Source: Halorussus vallis
Lineage (GTDB): Archaea > Halobacteriota > Halobacteria > Halobacteriales > Haladaptataceae
Direction: 5' to 3'
NCBI RefSeq assembly: GCF_024138165.1
Contig: NZ_CP100001.1
Location: forward strand, 1 to 64,000
Length of the DNA stretch: 64,000 nt
Shown here: piece after piece, positions 26,325 to 36,850 of the stretch
Layout of the letters: every line of letters begins with the position of its first letter
Position numbering within the stretch: position 1 is the stretch's first letter
The notes under the pieces: generated by a model
Database searches by the model: none
Told to the model about the DNA's origin: nothing
Seen by the model: the letters and a program-made list of their open reading frames with translations, nothing else
Made by a program: the position numbers and the translations under genes

Positions 26325-27797
26325 TCAGAACCCCCGGTCCACCTCGAAGCGCGCGCCGCCCGCGTCGCTCTCGCCGACGCGTATCTCCCAGTCGTGGGCG
26401 TCGACGATGTTCTCGACGATGGTGAGGCCGAGCCCCGACCCGTCGGCGGCGGTGGAGTAGCCGTGGTCGAAGACGCGCTCGCGCTCGTCCGCGGGGACGC
26501 CCGGCCCGTCGTCTGCGACGGCGAAGCCATCGGGCGTCCCGGCGACGGTGACGGTCGCGTCGGCGCCGGCGTGTTCGACGCTGTTCCGAAACAGGTTCTC
26601 GAACAGTTCGCGCAGTCGGCCGCCGTCGGCCTCGATTTCGCCGAGGTCGCCGTCGACGACGAGCGTCGCGTCGCCGGTCGACACCGTCGACCACGCCCGG
26701 GCGACCACGGTTTCGAGGTCCAGGCGCTCGGTTTCGCGGACGTCCTGGCCCTGTCTGGCGAGGCTCAGCAGGTCGCCGATGAGCGTCTCCATCCGGTCGA
26801 GCGCGCGCTCGGTCTTCTCGAAGTGGTGGTCGCCGCCGGTGTCGCGGGCGAGTTCGAGGTGGCCGCGCGCGACGTTCAGCGGGTTGCGCAGGTCGTGGGA
26901 GACCACGCTGGCGAACTCCTTCAGACGCTCGTTCTGGCGCTCGACCGTCCGCTTGCGCTCGCGGCGCTCGGTCACGTCGCGGGCCGAGCCGAGGTGGGCG
27001 ATTTCGCCCTCGTAGGAGATGACCTGCACGCTCATCTCCAGGTACCGGACCTCGCCGTCCTTCGTGCGGATGCGGAGTTCGTAGTGGGGCGCGCCCTCGT
27101 CGCGCTCGCGGCGCTCGACCAGTTCCCTGACGAACTCGCGGTCGCCTTCGTGGATGAGTTCTCGAACGTCCATCCCGAGCAGTTCCTCGCGGTCGTAGCC
27201 GGTGAGGTCGGCGACGCGGTCGTTGACGAACCGGAACCGCCTGTCGCTGTGGATGAAGATGGCGTCGTGGCTCCCCTCGACCAGCGTCCGGTACTTCTGC
27301 TCGCTCTCCCGGAGCGCCGACTGGGAGTCGATGCGGGCGAGCACCTGCGTGACGTGTGACAGCAGCAGTTCCGCGAGTTCGAGGTCCTCCTCGTCGAACG
27401 CGCCCGTCTCGCGCGACCCCGCCTGGAAGACGCCGTGGTCGCCGAGCGGGACGCTGAGGACGGACCGGTACTCCGTGTCGACCGGTTCGGCCGCGTCGGT
27501 CGCCCGGACGTCCGGAATTACGAACGACTCGCCCTCACGGTAGGTCCGACCCGCGATGCCCTCGTCGACCGCGACGGCGTCGTAGCCGTCGGCGGGCATC
27601 TCGGTCGACGTCGCCTTCGGGACTAGGTAGCCGTCCTCGGCCGCGTCGATGCCGCAGATGTCGAACTCCAGAATGCTCTCGGCGGCGTCGACGCCGCGGC
27701 GGTACACCTCGTCCTCGGCGGTGCACGCCTCCATCTCGGCGGCGACCTCGTGGAGTTCCTCGATCTTTCGCTTTTCCTCTCGTAACTGGTCGCTCAT
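26325..27797 (-). CDS. GAF-PAS sensor histidine kinase
   Basis: 490 residues, no membrane segment, so a cytoplasmic sensor. Domains in order: short coiled coil, GAF (about 20-150, ending near VLARIDSQ), PAS with PAC (about 165-285; YRTLVEGSHDAIFIHSDRR, VTERRERKR), HisKA with the phospho-acceptor FASVVSHDLRNPLN, and HATPase_c with N box FENLFRNSVEHA and G boxes ADDGPGVP and GSGLGLTIVENIV. No response regulator gene is adjacent, which is common in haloarchaea. The signal is unknown. Confidence 0.88.
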   Translation of the reverse strand: MSDQLREEKRKIEELHEVAAEMEACTAEDEVYRRGVDAAESILEFDICGIDAAEDGYLVPKATSTEMPADGYDAVAVDEGIAGRTYREGESFVIPDVRATDAAEPVDTEYRSVLSVPLGDHGVFQAGSRETGAFDEEDLELAELLLSHVTQVLARIDSQSALRESEQKYRTLVEGSHDAIFIHSDRRFRFVNDRVADLTGYDREELLGMDVRELIHEGDREFVRELVERRERDEGAPHYELRIRTKDGEVRYLEMSVQVISYEGEIAHLGSARDVTERRERKRTVERQNERLKEFASVVSHDLRNPLNVARGHLELARDTGGDHHFEKTERALDRMETLIGDLLSLARQGQDVRETERLDLETVVARAWSTVSTGDATLVVDGDLGEIEADGGRLRELFENLFRNSVEHAGADATVTVAGTPDGFAVADDGPGVPADERERVFDHGYSTAADGSGLGLTIVENIVDAHDWEIRVGESDAGGARFEVDRGF

Positions 27798-27983
27798 GGG
27801 CTGTCGTTCGGGCGCGACTCGGGCGATTCGCCGACGAACGGTCGGTCGCCACGTCGACGGCGGCCGCGTCGACTGGAATCGGCGCGGCCGCCCCGGCGCT
27901 CCGGTCGGACGCGTTCGTGTCGCTTTCCTTGAACGCAGATACGATTCGCCCGACTTAAGCGTAGTGCTCCGTGCTCCCGTCTC

Positions 27984-28482
27984 TCACCGAACGCCCTCGG
28001 CGACGTCGCGTATCGTCTCGTACTCATCGCCGTAACCGACGAACCGAACGTCTTCGAGCGACGTCGGTTCGAACGCCGCGATTTCCTCGCAGATGATTCG
28101 CGCGCCCTCCCGGAGGTCGAACCCCGCGACGCCGCATCCGAGCGCCGGGAGCACCACCGATGTCGCGCCGAGGTCGTCGGCCGCGGCGAGCGCGTTGCGG
28201 GTCGCGTCCCGGACGCTTCGCTCGGTGGCCTTCCCGTCCCCGTAGTGGGGCATCGCGGCGGCGTGGACGACGTGCTCGGCGTCGAGGTCGTAGGCGTCGG
28301 TGACCGCCACCTCGCCGAGGTCGACCGGTCCCTTCGCGGTGGCCGCCTCGTTCAACTCGGGGCCGGCCTTCCGGCGGAGCGCGCCGGCGACGCCGCTACC
28401 CATCTCCAGGCTTGTCCCCGCGGCGTTGACGACCACGTCCGCGCGTTGGTCGGCGATATCCCCGGACGACGGTGAACTCCAT
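27984..28482 (-). CDS. macro-domain (ADP-ribose-binding) protein, frameshifted near start
   Basis: ATG 28482 encodes MEFTVVRG, then the frame fails; the main frame resumes as GDIADQRADVVVNAAGTSLEMGSGVAGALRR and runs to a stop at 27984. Restoring two bases in the GGGG run at about 28460-28463 rejoins them. The macro motifs are clear: VVNAAG, GSGVAGAL, and LPALGCGVAGFDL. About 165 residues in all. Macro domains bind or hydrolyse ADP-ribose or its esters. If the shift is real, translation from 28482 gives only a short peptide and the gene would be broken. Confidence 0.75.
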
Positions 28483-28543
28483 GCGCGGGGCCACGGCGGC
28501 CGCGAGCAAGGATGTGGCGATTTCGCGCTCCCGAACCGGTCGG

Positions 28544-28714
28544 CTACCAGCGGGTCTTCCCGTCGTCGTCCACGTTGCCGACCCAGAGGAGGTTGGGGTA
28601 GGGGACGAACGCGAGGAACTCGCCGCTCCCGTCGTACAGTTCGATGCCGGCGTCCTGGCGCTCGTACTCCTCGCACTCTATCTGCTCGCCGTCGGTGAGT
28701 TGGGCTTTGTACAT
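28544..28714 (-). CDS. conserved haloarchaeal small protein (56 aa)
   Basis: 56 residues from ATG 28714: YKAQLTDGEQIECEEYERQD, then GIELYDGSGEFLAFVPYPNLLWV. It is a compact beta-rich sequence with alternating hydrophobic residues. Very similar short proteins recur in haloarchaea, but I know of no function. It precedes the macro-domain gene on the same strand, and the PAC2 gene diverges upstream. Confidence 0.65.
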   Translation of the reverse strand: MYKAQLTDGEQIECEEYERQDAGIELYDGSGEFLAFVPYPNLLWVGNVDDDGKTRW

Positions 28715-28847
28715 CACGGAAATAGGGCGACGGCGAACGGGAAATGATTGTCGGTGGTTCGGGGTCGGCGCGGCCCGCCGACGACCGACCGGACGGCCGA
28801 GGCCCCGGCAATCAGAGTTACGGTCCGACGAGTCGCACAGGTACGGG

Positions 28848-29603
28848 ATGCCCAGAACGGACGCAACCGCCCGATTCGAACGACGCGCCGAACTCTCGCC
28901 CGAGGCGCCGACGCTCCTGGTCGGGATGCCCGAGAACGGGGTGGTCGGAAGTATCGCGGTCAACCAGGTAACCGAACAACTCGACCTCGAACGACAGGGC
29001 CACATCGTCTCCGAGTCGTTCCCGCCGGTGACGACGTTCGGCGAGGGCCGGGTTCGCGACCTGGTGCGCGTGTACGCCGGCACCGACCCGTCGGTCGTGG
29101 TTCCGCAGTGCGACGTCGCCATGCCCCCGGAGGCGAGCGCCGACCTGGCGGCCTGCATCGTCAACGACCTGGCGGCCGACTTCGAGCGGGCCATCGTCCT
29201 GGCCGGCGTCCCGGCCCAGAACGAGGAGGCGGTCGGCGAGGTCACCGCCGTCGTGACCTCCGAGGAGATGGCGAGCGAGGTCGAAGCGATCGGCGTCCCC
29301 CTGGAATCCGGCGTCGGCTTCATCGGCGGCACGAGCGGCGCCGTGGTGAACGACTGCTATCACGCGAACGTCCCCACGATAGCGCTCGTGGTGAAGGCCC
29401 ACCCGTTCCTCCCCGACCCGAACGCCGCGCGGGCGCTCATCGAGAAGGCGCTGGAACCGCTCGTCGAGTTCGACATCGACACCCGCGAACTGGAGGAGGA
29501 GGCCGAGGCCATCCGGAACGAGATGGAACAGGTCGCCCGCTACTTCGAGCAGTTACAGTCCGACCCGGACCACTCGACCGCCGAGTCGTCGATGTACCAG
29601 TGA
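28848..29603 (+). CDS. PAC2-family (proteasome assembly chaperone-like) protein
   Basis: 251 residues. PAC2 motifs are visible: TLLVGMPENGVVGSIAVNQV near the N-terminus, VVPQCDVAMPPEA in the middle, and GVGFIGGTSGAVVNDCYHAN followed by ALVVKAHPFLPDP. The C-terminus ends in a helical ELEEEAEAIRNEMEQVARYF segment. Archaeal PAC2 proteins are related to eukaryotic proteasome chaperone PAC2, but their task is not established. It stands alone, followed by a strong hairpin at 29709. Confidence 0.87.
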   Translation: MPRTDATARFERRAELSPEAPTLLVGMPENGVVGSIAVNQVTEQLDLERQGHIVSESFPPVTTFGEGRVRDLVRVYAGTDPSVVVPQCDVAMPPEASADLAACIVNDLAADFERAIVLAGVPAQNEEAVGEVTAVVTSEEMASEVEAIGVPLESGVGFIGGTSGAVVNDCYHANVPTIALVVKAHPFLPDPNAARALIEKALEPLVEFDIDTRELEEEAEAIRNEMEQVARYFEQLQSDPDHSTAESSMYQ

Positions 29604-29708
29604 CGGACCCGCGACGCCGACGTCGGGCACGCGGCGAGTCTGACCACGTGACGAGTCAGGCACGCGACGACGCCGCTACCGGTTCGCGTGCGTACCCGAA
29701 AAGCGGTA

Positions 29709-31362
<1,654 letters not shown>

Positions 31363-31383
31363 GAGAGTCCCGACGCGCCGGAC

Positions 31384-32133
31384 CTACCGAGCGCCGCCGG
31401 CCCCGAGCGCGCCGGCGACGACCCGACCGATTCTGTCGAGCGCCCGGAGCGCGGCGAACACCGCGACCGTGATGAGGAAGTGGTGGCCCACCAGGCTGAG
31501 CACGATGCCGATGGAGTAGGCCGCGCTCCCGAACTCGACGGTCGGCAGGGCGTCGCGGTACCACTGCACCGCGTACCACGACGCGAGCAGTAGCGCGGCG
31601 AGGTGCGGGGTCCGCCTGACCGCTCGGGCCGTGAGCGGTCCGCCGTCGAACTCGGCGAAGGCGTCGGCCCGCGCGATGAACGGAACGTAGACGAACACGA
31701 GCGCGTAGACGACGCTGGACCCGAGGACGCTCTCGGCCCCCTGGGCGTACCGGCCGACGATGACCAGCACCACGGAGACGACCAGCGTGACGAAGGCGTA
31801 CATGAAGACGGCGTAGCCGAACAGCAACGCGTACGCCCCGTGTGCCCGCGCGCGCTCGGTGGCCCGGTAGGAGTTCCGCAGCGCCACGACCGCCGTGAGC
31901 ATGAACAGCACCAGCACCGCGCCGACGCCGCCCTTCGTGGCGGCGGTCGACGACCGCTGGAACTGGGTGAGGTACACCGCCAGCGTCCCGAAGACGCTGA
32001 TGACGGTGAACAGCCGGTAGTTGTCCTCGATGAACTCCTCCAGCGTCGGCGGGCGGTCGCCTCGCCCGCCCGTTCCCTCCTCGTCGGTTTCTCCCCCGCG
32101 GGACCGTCCCGCGAGCGCGGCCCATCGTCTCAT
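31384..32133 (-). CDS. multi-pass membrane protein of unknown function
   Basis: 249 residues from ATG 32133. A cytoplasmic Gly/Arg-rich leader and the acidic PPTLEEFIEDNYRLF precede six hydrophobic segments (LFTVISVFGTLAVYL, VGAVLVLFMLTAVVAL, YALLFGYAVFMYAFVTL, VLGSSVVYALVFVYVPFIA, and two near the C-terminus). No catalytic or transport signature is seen. It is convergent with the lyxose isomerase-like gene (21 bp between stops) and follows the propeller gene on the same strand. Confidence 0.7.
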   Translation of the reverse strand: MRRWAALAGRSRGGETDEEGTGGRGDRPPTLEEFIEDNYRLFTVISVFGTLAVYLTQFQRSSTAATKGGVGAVLVLFMLTAVVALRNSYRATERARAHGAYALLFGYAVFMYAFVTLVVSVVLVIVGRYAQGAESVLGSSVVYALVFVYVPFIARADAFAEFDGGPLTARAVRRTPHLAALLLASWYAVQWYRDALPTVEFGSAAYSIGIVLSLVGHHFLITVAVFAALRALDRIGRVVAGALGAGGAR

Positions 32134-32298
32134 GGTAGTCGGCGTTCGGGCGAGGTTCAAAAAAGGACCGTAATTCAAGTTAGACAGGTCGGCGGGCTGG
32201 CACGGTCGCTCCACCCGTCGACTTCCTCTGTCCTTGTCCTCCCGTCCCTGCTCTCGTCCGTCTTGGCCCTCCTCCGTCCCTATCCTCCTTTCGCTCGG

Positions 32299-33246
32299 CT
32301 ACCTCTTCGTCCCGACGTCCACCCTCGCCCGCCGCAACTCGAACGCGCCGTCGTCGCGGGCGACCTCGAAGAACAGTTCCCACTCGTCGCCCCGGTCGAG
32401 CGCGTCCAGATACCGGCACGCGGTGAGGGTGTCGACGCCGACCCGTCGGTCGGTCGTGTCGGCCCAGTAGGTAGGCCCCCGCGCGCTCGCCTCCCGAATC
32501 GTCTCGAAGTCGCGGGCGACCGCCATCCCGGTCCGGAGGTTCCAGGTCCGGCCGTAGTCGGCCCGGCCGCTCCCCTCGTAGAACACCTGCCAAACGGGGG
32601 CGTCGGGCGCCGGCAAGACACAGGAAACTCTGGTGTGGTGGTCGTGCCACCCGCCGCGCTCGAACACCGGATTCGCGGGCGAGCGAGTCCAGGTTTCGCC
32701 GTCGGTGCTGGTGGCGAGGTGGGCCTGCTCGGACGCCCCGTCGTGGCCCGAGTAGAACATGTGGAGTCGCCCGCCGAGCGCCACCACGTGCGGGTCCTTC
32801 ACCGTCGCGCGGTCGGTGGTCCCCTCGCGGGGCGCGAGCACCGTCCGGGCCGTGGTTGAGTCGAACTCCGTGGGGTCGGCCGCGGGCGCGAGCGAGACGA
32901 TGCGCCAGTCGCCCGTCCCGCGGTCCACCGGCAGGTAGAGTCGCAGGTCCCCCGTTCCGGGGTCGGTCGCCATCGCGGGGCGTTCGACGCTCTCGACCCC
33001 CAACTCGTCGGCGGAGACGGCGGCGACCTCTCGGAGGTCGCCGCCGTTTCCGGCTTCGTATTCGAAGATTCTGACCCCGCTCCCCCGCGCTTCGGACGTG
33101 CGCTCTCGCACGGCGAGGTACGCGTCGCCGTCGTAGCGGTGGACGCACGGCGCGCCCACCCAGTTGCCCTCACCCGAATCGTCGGGTTCGAGTAGCGTCT
33201 CTGCGTCCGCCACGTCGAGTTCCGGAACGCGTGCGTACTCCCCCAT
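32299..33246 (-). CDS. GH43-like five-bladed beta-propeller protein
   Basis: 315 residues. It has repeated propeller elements of the GH32/43/62/68/130 fold: NWVGAPCVHRYDGDAYLAVR, TVKDPHVVALGGRLHMFYSG, SPANPVFERGGWHDHHTR and WQVFYEGSG. Such proteins bind or cleave sugars. Its DPH and ERGGWHD motifs sit where the family places active-site acids. No signal peptide is seen, so it is likely intracellular. Substrate is unknown; a non-enzymatic lectin-like role is possible. Confidence 0.68.
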   Translation of the reverse strand: MGEYARVPELDVADAETLLEPDDSGEGNWVGAPCVHRYDGDAYLAVRERTSEARGSGVRIFEYEAGNGGDLREVAAVSADELGVESVERPAMATDPGTGDLRLYLPVDRGTGDWRIVSLAPAADPTEFDSTTARTVLAPREGTTDRATVKDPHVVALGGRLHMFYSGHDGASEQAHLATSTDGETWTRSPANPVFERGGWHDHHTRVSCVLPAPDAPVWQVFYEGSGRADYGRTWNLRTGMAVARDFETIREASARGPTYWADTTDRRVGVDTLTACRYLDALDRGDEWELFFEVARDDGAFELRRARVDVGTKR

Positions 33247-33526
33247 GGGGCCGAGTTCGCGCGCCGGGACCGAAATCCCTGCGATGTCAGATGTGGCTCG
33301 CTACCGTCCTCCCACGGACGGTATCACAGACTGACTTACGAATCGGGTCAAAGAAGAAGGTCGCATGGAATATCAGACACCAAACTACTGAGCCGTTGTA
33401 TGTCGAGTCGGTACTAGCCGAAAACAGAAAGTGGAGCAAGTCAAACAGACGAATCAACACTGTGTTTTCAACATTCCCCCTAAGTTGGGAGTCACACCGA
33501 TAGGATATCTGGCTGTATCCCGGTGT
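33247..33526. other. AT-richer intergenic segment, left edge of probable acquired region
   Basis: 280 bp less GC-rich by eye than flanking DNA. An ATG at 33284 opens a short frame (SDVARYRPPTDGITD) ended by TGA, and the same phase then continues as LTNRVKEEGRMEYQTPNY before another stop; this may be the remnant of a broken small gene. No terminal inverted repeat or transposase was recognised. Confidence 0.4.
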
Positions 33527-34165
33527 ATGTCCGACCACGAATGTGCGTGCGGCTGTCGCAGCGACCGACAGGGATCGAACGCCAACGCGACGACTGAGCG
33601 ATGGTTCGCCGACGACTCCGTTCTTACTGCGGAACTCCCCGCTGACGTTCGGTCATCACTGGCACGACTGATCGGGGTGGACACGGTAGAGACGCTGGGC
33701 GACTGGATTATCGAGGTCCGTCGCCGGACCGTCGGTAGAGCCATACAGATCGATGACCTCTGCCACGCAGACGAGAAGACGGACCACCGAGGTGAGTTAG
33801 ACGGAGAAACGTACTACTTCCGTTGTTTCTACGATGCGGTGGCCCTGTCAGCCCTCACAGAGACGCCGGTCGATATTCGGACCGAGAGTCCAGACGGTAC
33901 TGTGATTAAAGCGCGCGCAAACGGAACGACTGACCTGACGGTCACGCCCGAAACGGCGGTATTCTCGTTCGGCATTGAGGATTTAGTCGACTCGCCCGTA
34001 GACGGCACGCTATCGCACGAAGACATCTACGCGGCAGTCTGTCCCTACGTCAGGGCATTTCCTAATAGAGAAGCATACGAACGCTGGGAAAAGACGGTTC
34101 CTGCAGCGACCGTTGCGTTGCCACTCCCGGGCGCTACGGACATCGCAGCCGGCCTCATCGAGTAA
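33527..34165 (+). CDS. MerB-like organomercurial lyase family protein
   Basis: 212 residues. The MerB catalytic arrangement is present: Cys100-x-x-Asp103 in YYFRCFYDAVAL, and Cys172 in AAVCPYVRAFPNREAYERW. In MerB these break the carbon-mercury bond and carry Hg(II) to MerA. The N-terminus adds a cysteine-rich HECACGC not found in classical MerB. No mercuric reductase or MerR gene lies within the window, so another thiol or metal reaction, or an uncoupled lyase, is possible. Base composition and codon use are less GC-rich than in neighbouring genes. Confidence 0.75.
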   Translation: MSDHECACGCRSDRQGSNANATTERWFADDSVLTAELPADVRSSLARLIGVDTVETLGDWIIEVRRRTVGRAIQIDDLCHADEKTDHRGELDGETYYFRCFYDAVALSALTETPVDIRTESPDGTVIKARANGTTDLTVTPETAVFSFGIEDLVDSPVDGTLSHEDIYAAVCPYVRAFPNREAYERWEKTVPAATVALPLPGATDIAAGLIE

Positions 34166-34213
34166 TTTTAGAAAAGGCTGGTCGAGTACTTCGAAAGCAC
34201 CCCCCGGGCCAGT

Positions 34214-34852
34214 TCATCGTCCGAGGTGGTGACGCAACAGGTTTCGTTCGGCGCGCTGCAGATGTTCGGCGACCGTCGATGAATCAATATCTAATTCTCC
34301 AGCAATGTCATCAGTCGTCACCTCGCGAGGCACCTCGTAGTACCCGTTGTCGTAGGCCGTCTGAATCACCTCACGCTGACGATTCGTGAGGTCGTCTATC
34401 GGTCGCTCACGTCCCTCGTACACGTCAAGTTTCCGGAGATCCGGCGATACCCCGGCAGTCTCATACCTGTCGACGGTCCCTGCAATGGCCTCTTGTGGGC
34501 CGACGAGTGACAGAGTTGCCCCGTGCTCGTTTACGACCGGATTACAGGTGCCGACAAGGTCCTCCATCTCGCCGGCGAGGCTCTCCGGGAGTCCCGGCGC
34601 AGTGAATGCGATGACATACAGTTGTATATCGTCTATCTCCGCAACGTGTTCCCACTGATCAACGCACTCAAGCGACGACAGTCGTTTCTCATCGAGGCGC
34701 GTTTCAACTTCTACCTGCACTACTGCACCGAACCCACGACAGACGAGTTCCTCGAAGTCCTGTAGTCCCGCCTCTTGGCAGAGCGAAACGAGCCCCTCGA
34801 TGCCCATCGTTTCGTATTCTGAATCGCTGATCGTTATGCGGGCCTCGCGCAT
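34214..34852 (-). CDS. HTH_10 (Bat-type) transcriptional regulator
   Basis: 212 residues from ATG 34852. The N-terminal part (about 1-150) is a divergent sensor domain; the C-terminus has the HTH_10 region: DDLTNRQREVIQTAYDNGYY, then TTDDIAGELDIDSSTVAEHL. It faces the MerB-like gene at its 3' end and is divergent from the ABC-2 transporter, with an operator-like palindrome between. It probably regulates the transporter. Confidence 0.83.
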   Translation of the reverse strand: MREARITISDSEYETMGIEGLVSLCQEAGLQDFEELVCRGFGAVVQVEVETRLDEKRLSSLECVDQWEHVAEIDDIQLYVIAFTAPGLPESLAGEMEDLVGTCNPVVNEHGATLSLVGPQEAIAGTVDRYETAGVSPDLRKLDVYEGRERPIDDLTNRQREVIQTAYDNGYYEVPREVTTDDIAGELDIDSSTVAEHLQRAERNLLRHHLGR

Positions 34853-34893
34853 GGCACGACTCGGTATCCACTGGCCATTTAATAAAACGTAGC

Positions 34894-34909
34894 GCCCAAC
34901 ATATTGGGC
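34894..34909. promoter_or_regulatory. GCCCAA-CATA-TTGGGC palindrome in divergent promoter
   Basis: Two perfect 6-base arms with a 4-base spacer, 42 bp before the regulator ATG and next to the AT-rich TTTAATAAAA (34878-34887), which is the regulator's likely TATA element on the minus strand. It is a plausible binding site for the HTH_10 protein. Confidence 0.5.
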
Positions 34910-35006
34910 AGTGACCACGACCGAAATGGACACTACCTCCCGGAGATAAAGCGTCCTAGCATTTCCGGAGGACAATCTTTTGTCCTGTTTCTGGTACGCT
35001 ACGACG

Positions 35007-35957
35007 ATGACAGCCATCGAAACACACGGCCTCACCAAGCGCTTCGGCGACGTCGTAGCCGTTGACGACCTCGACTTATCCGTCGAGAAAGGTGAGGTAT
35101 TCGGCTTCCTCGGGCCGAACGGTGCAGGCAAGTCCACCACCATCGACATGCTACTGGACTACGTTCGCCCCACCGAGGGGACCGCGACAGTACTGGAGAT
35201 GAACGTTCACGAGGAGTCGGAGGCGCTTCGAGAGCGCATCGGCGTCCTCCCTGAGGGACTCGGCCTCTACGAACGGCTGACAGGGCGGCGTCACCTCGAA
35301 CTCGCCGCCAATTGGACGGACGCCACTACCACTTCCGACGCAGTCCTCGACCGCGTCGGTCTGGCCGAGGGTGACGCTGCCCGACCCGTCGGCGATTACT
35401 CGAAAGGAATGCAACAACGGTTGGCGCTAGGAATGGCGCTGGTCGGTGATCCCGATCTCCTCGTCCTCGACGAACCCTCGTCTGGTTTCGACCCCCACGG
35501 CATCCGGGAGATGCGCGACCTTGTCCGCGAAGAGGCTGCCGACGGGACGACCGTCTTCTTCTGCCACATCCTCGGCCAAGTCGAAGCAGTGTGTGATCGC
35601 GTCGCCATTCTGTCCGAGGGCGACTTAGTGGCCGTCGATACCGTCGAGGGACTACGGAAAACTGTCGGGGCTGGCTCCGAACTTCACCTGCGCATAGCCG
35701 GTGATTTCGATAGTAGTGTGGCCGACATCGATGGTGTCGATTCCACGCAGTTTGCGGACGGCATCCTCCGAATCGGATGTGGGGACTCACGTGCGAAAGC
35801 ACGAGTCATTACGAAACTCACGAACGACGGTATCGAAATCCTCGACGTAGACTCCGAGCAGGCATCGTTGGAAGACGTGTTCACAGCGTACACGACGGGT
35901 GGTCGTTCCGACGCGGACCGTAACGACTTCCGTCAAACCCAAACGGTGAAACCATGA
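35007..35957 (+). CDS. ABC-2 type transporter ATP-binding protein
   Basis: 316 residues from ATG 35007. Walker A (GPNGAGKST), Q-loop region (LPEGLGLYERLTG), signature YSKGMQQRLALGMALV, Walker B (LLVLDEPSSGFDPHG) and His switch (VFFCHILGQVEAV) are intact. The roughly 90-residue C-terminal extension is usual for exporters of the NatA/CcmA type. The stop overlaps the ATG of the permease. It may export a toxic compound, lipid or peptide; nothing in the sequence fixes the cargo. Confidence 0.87.
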   Translation: MTAIETHGLTKRFGDVVAVDDLDLSVEKGEVFGFLGPNGAGKSTTIDMLLDYVRPTEGTATVLEMNVHEESEALRERIGVLPEGLGLYERLTGRRHLELAANWTDATTTSDAVLDRVGLAEGDAARPVGDYSKGMQQRLALGMALVGDPDLLVLDEPSSGFDPHGIREMRDLVREEAADGTTVFFCHILGQVEAVCDRVAILSEGDLVAVDTVEGLRKTVGAGSELHLRIAGDFDSSVADIDGVDSTQFADGILRIGCGDSRAKARVITKLTNDGIEILDVDSEQASLEDVFTAYTTGGRSDADRNDFRQTQTVKP

Positions 35958-36850
35958 CGGTGAACTGGATGGACGTTGCCCGGAAAGACTTCGAGGACGC
36001 CGTGCGTTCTAGGATGCTGTGGGGCATCAGTTCCGTGTTCGTGGCCTTTCTGGTGATGTCCCTGCTATCGGCCGAACAGCTATTTCCGGCTACCGTAACC
36101 GTCGATGCCTCGATGGCGCTGGCAGGCGTGGCGATGCTTGCCCAACTGTTCGTCCCGGGCGTCGCGTTGGTCGCCAGCTATCTTTCTGTCGTCAGTGAGC
36201 GCCGCTCGGGCAGCCTGCGCGTACTATTGAGCTATCCGTTCTCCAGGTTCGACATCGTGGCAGGCAAACTCGTCGGACGGACGTTGGTTACCGGCGTGGC
36301 ATTGACCGTGGGACTCACTATCGCCACCGTCTTCGTCGTGGTGCTGTACGGGTTCCCGAACCTCACATCGTTTGCCGGGTTCATCGCCGCGAGCGTGCTG
36401 GTCGGGCTGACGTTCACGGGATTAGCAGTCGGCGGCTCGGCCGCTGCGGCAACCCGCGGGCGAGCGATGGCGTTCACGATAGGGTCGTTCGTAGGCATGG
36501 TGTTCTTCTGGAAACCGGTGGTCGTCGGCCTCTATTACGCGGTTACCGGCTCGCTTCCGGGGGTGGAAGTCGAACGGTGGTACGTCTTCCTGCAGCGACT
36601 CAATCCGCTGGAGGCGTACCGCGTAATTGCGAGCGCTGCCCTCGACCGCCCGGTGAGCGAGGTCCCCGAACTTCCTATCGAAGACATCCCCGCAGGGATT
36701 TCGTCCGAGAGACTGGCGCTCGCGGACCGGCTCGGAGGCGATGTACCCATCTACCTCACGGACTGGTTCTCGGTCGTCGTCCTGCTCCTCTGGGGACTTG
36801 TCCCTGTCCTCGTTGGCTACTGGTGGTTCGAGAATTCCGACCTGGGGTGA
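35954..36850 (+). CDS. ABC-2 type transporter permease
   Basis: 298 residues with six membrane segments. It starts with the family-typical DVARKDFEDAVRSRMLWG and has a large extracytoplasmic section between the fifth and sixth helices (about 205-270). Overlaps the ATPase gene by ATGA, so the two form one exporter of ABC-2 architecture. The long C-terminal loop before the last helix is common in NosY-like permeases. Confidence 0.85.
   Translation: MTVNWMDVARKDFEDAVRSRMLWGISSVFVAFLVMSLLSAEQLFPATVTVDASMALAGVAMLAQLFVPGVALVASYLSVVSERRSGSLRVLLSYPFSRFDIVAGKLVGRTLVTGVALTVGLTIATVFVVVLYGFPNLTSFAGFIAASVLVGLTFTGLAVGGSAAAATRGRAMAFTIGSFVGMVFFWKPVVVGLYYAVTGSLPGVEVERWYVFLQRLNPLEAYRVIASAALDRPVSEVPELPIEDIPAGISSERLALADRLGGDVPIYLTDWFSVVVLLLWGLVPVLVGYWWFENSDLG

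Noticed and set aside
33284-33370. Possible transposase end at the left edge of the AT-richer region
   Set aside because: Two short in-phase stretches only; no terminal repeats, no DDE motif, too short to assign.
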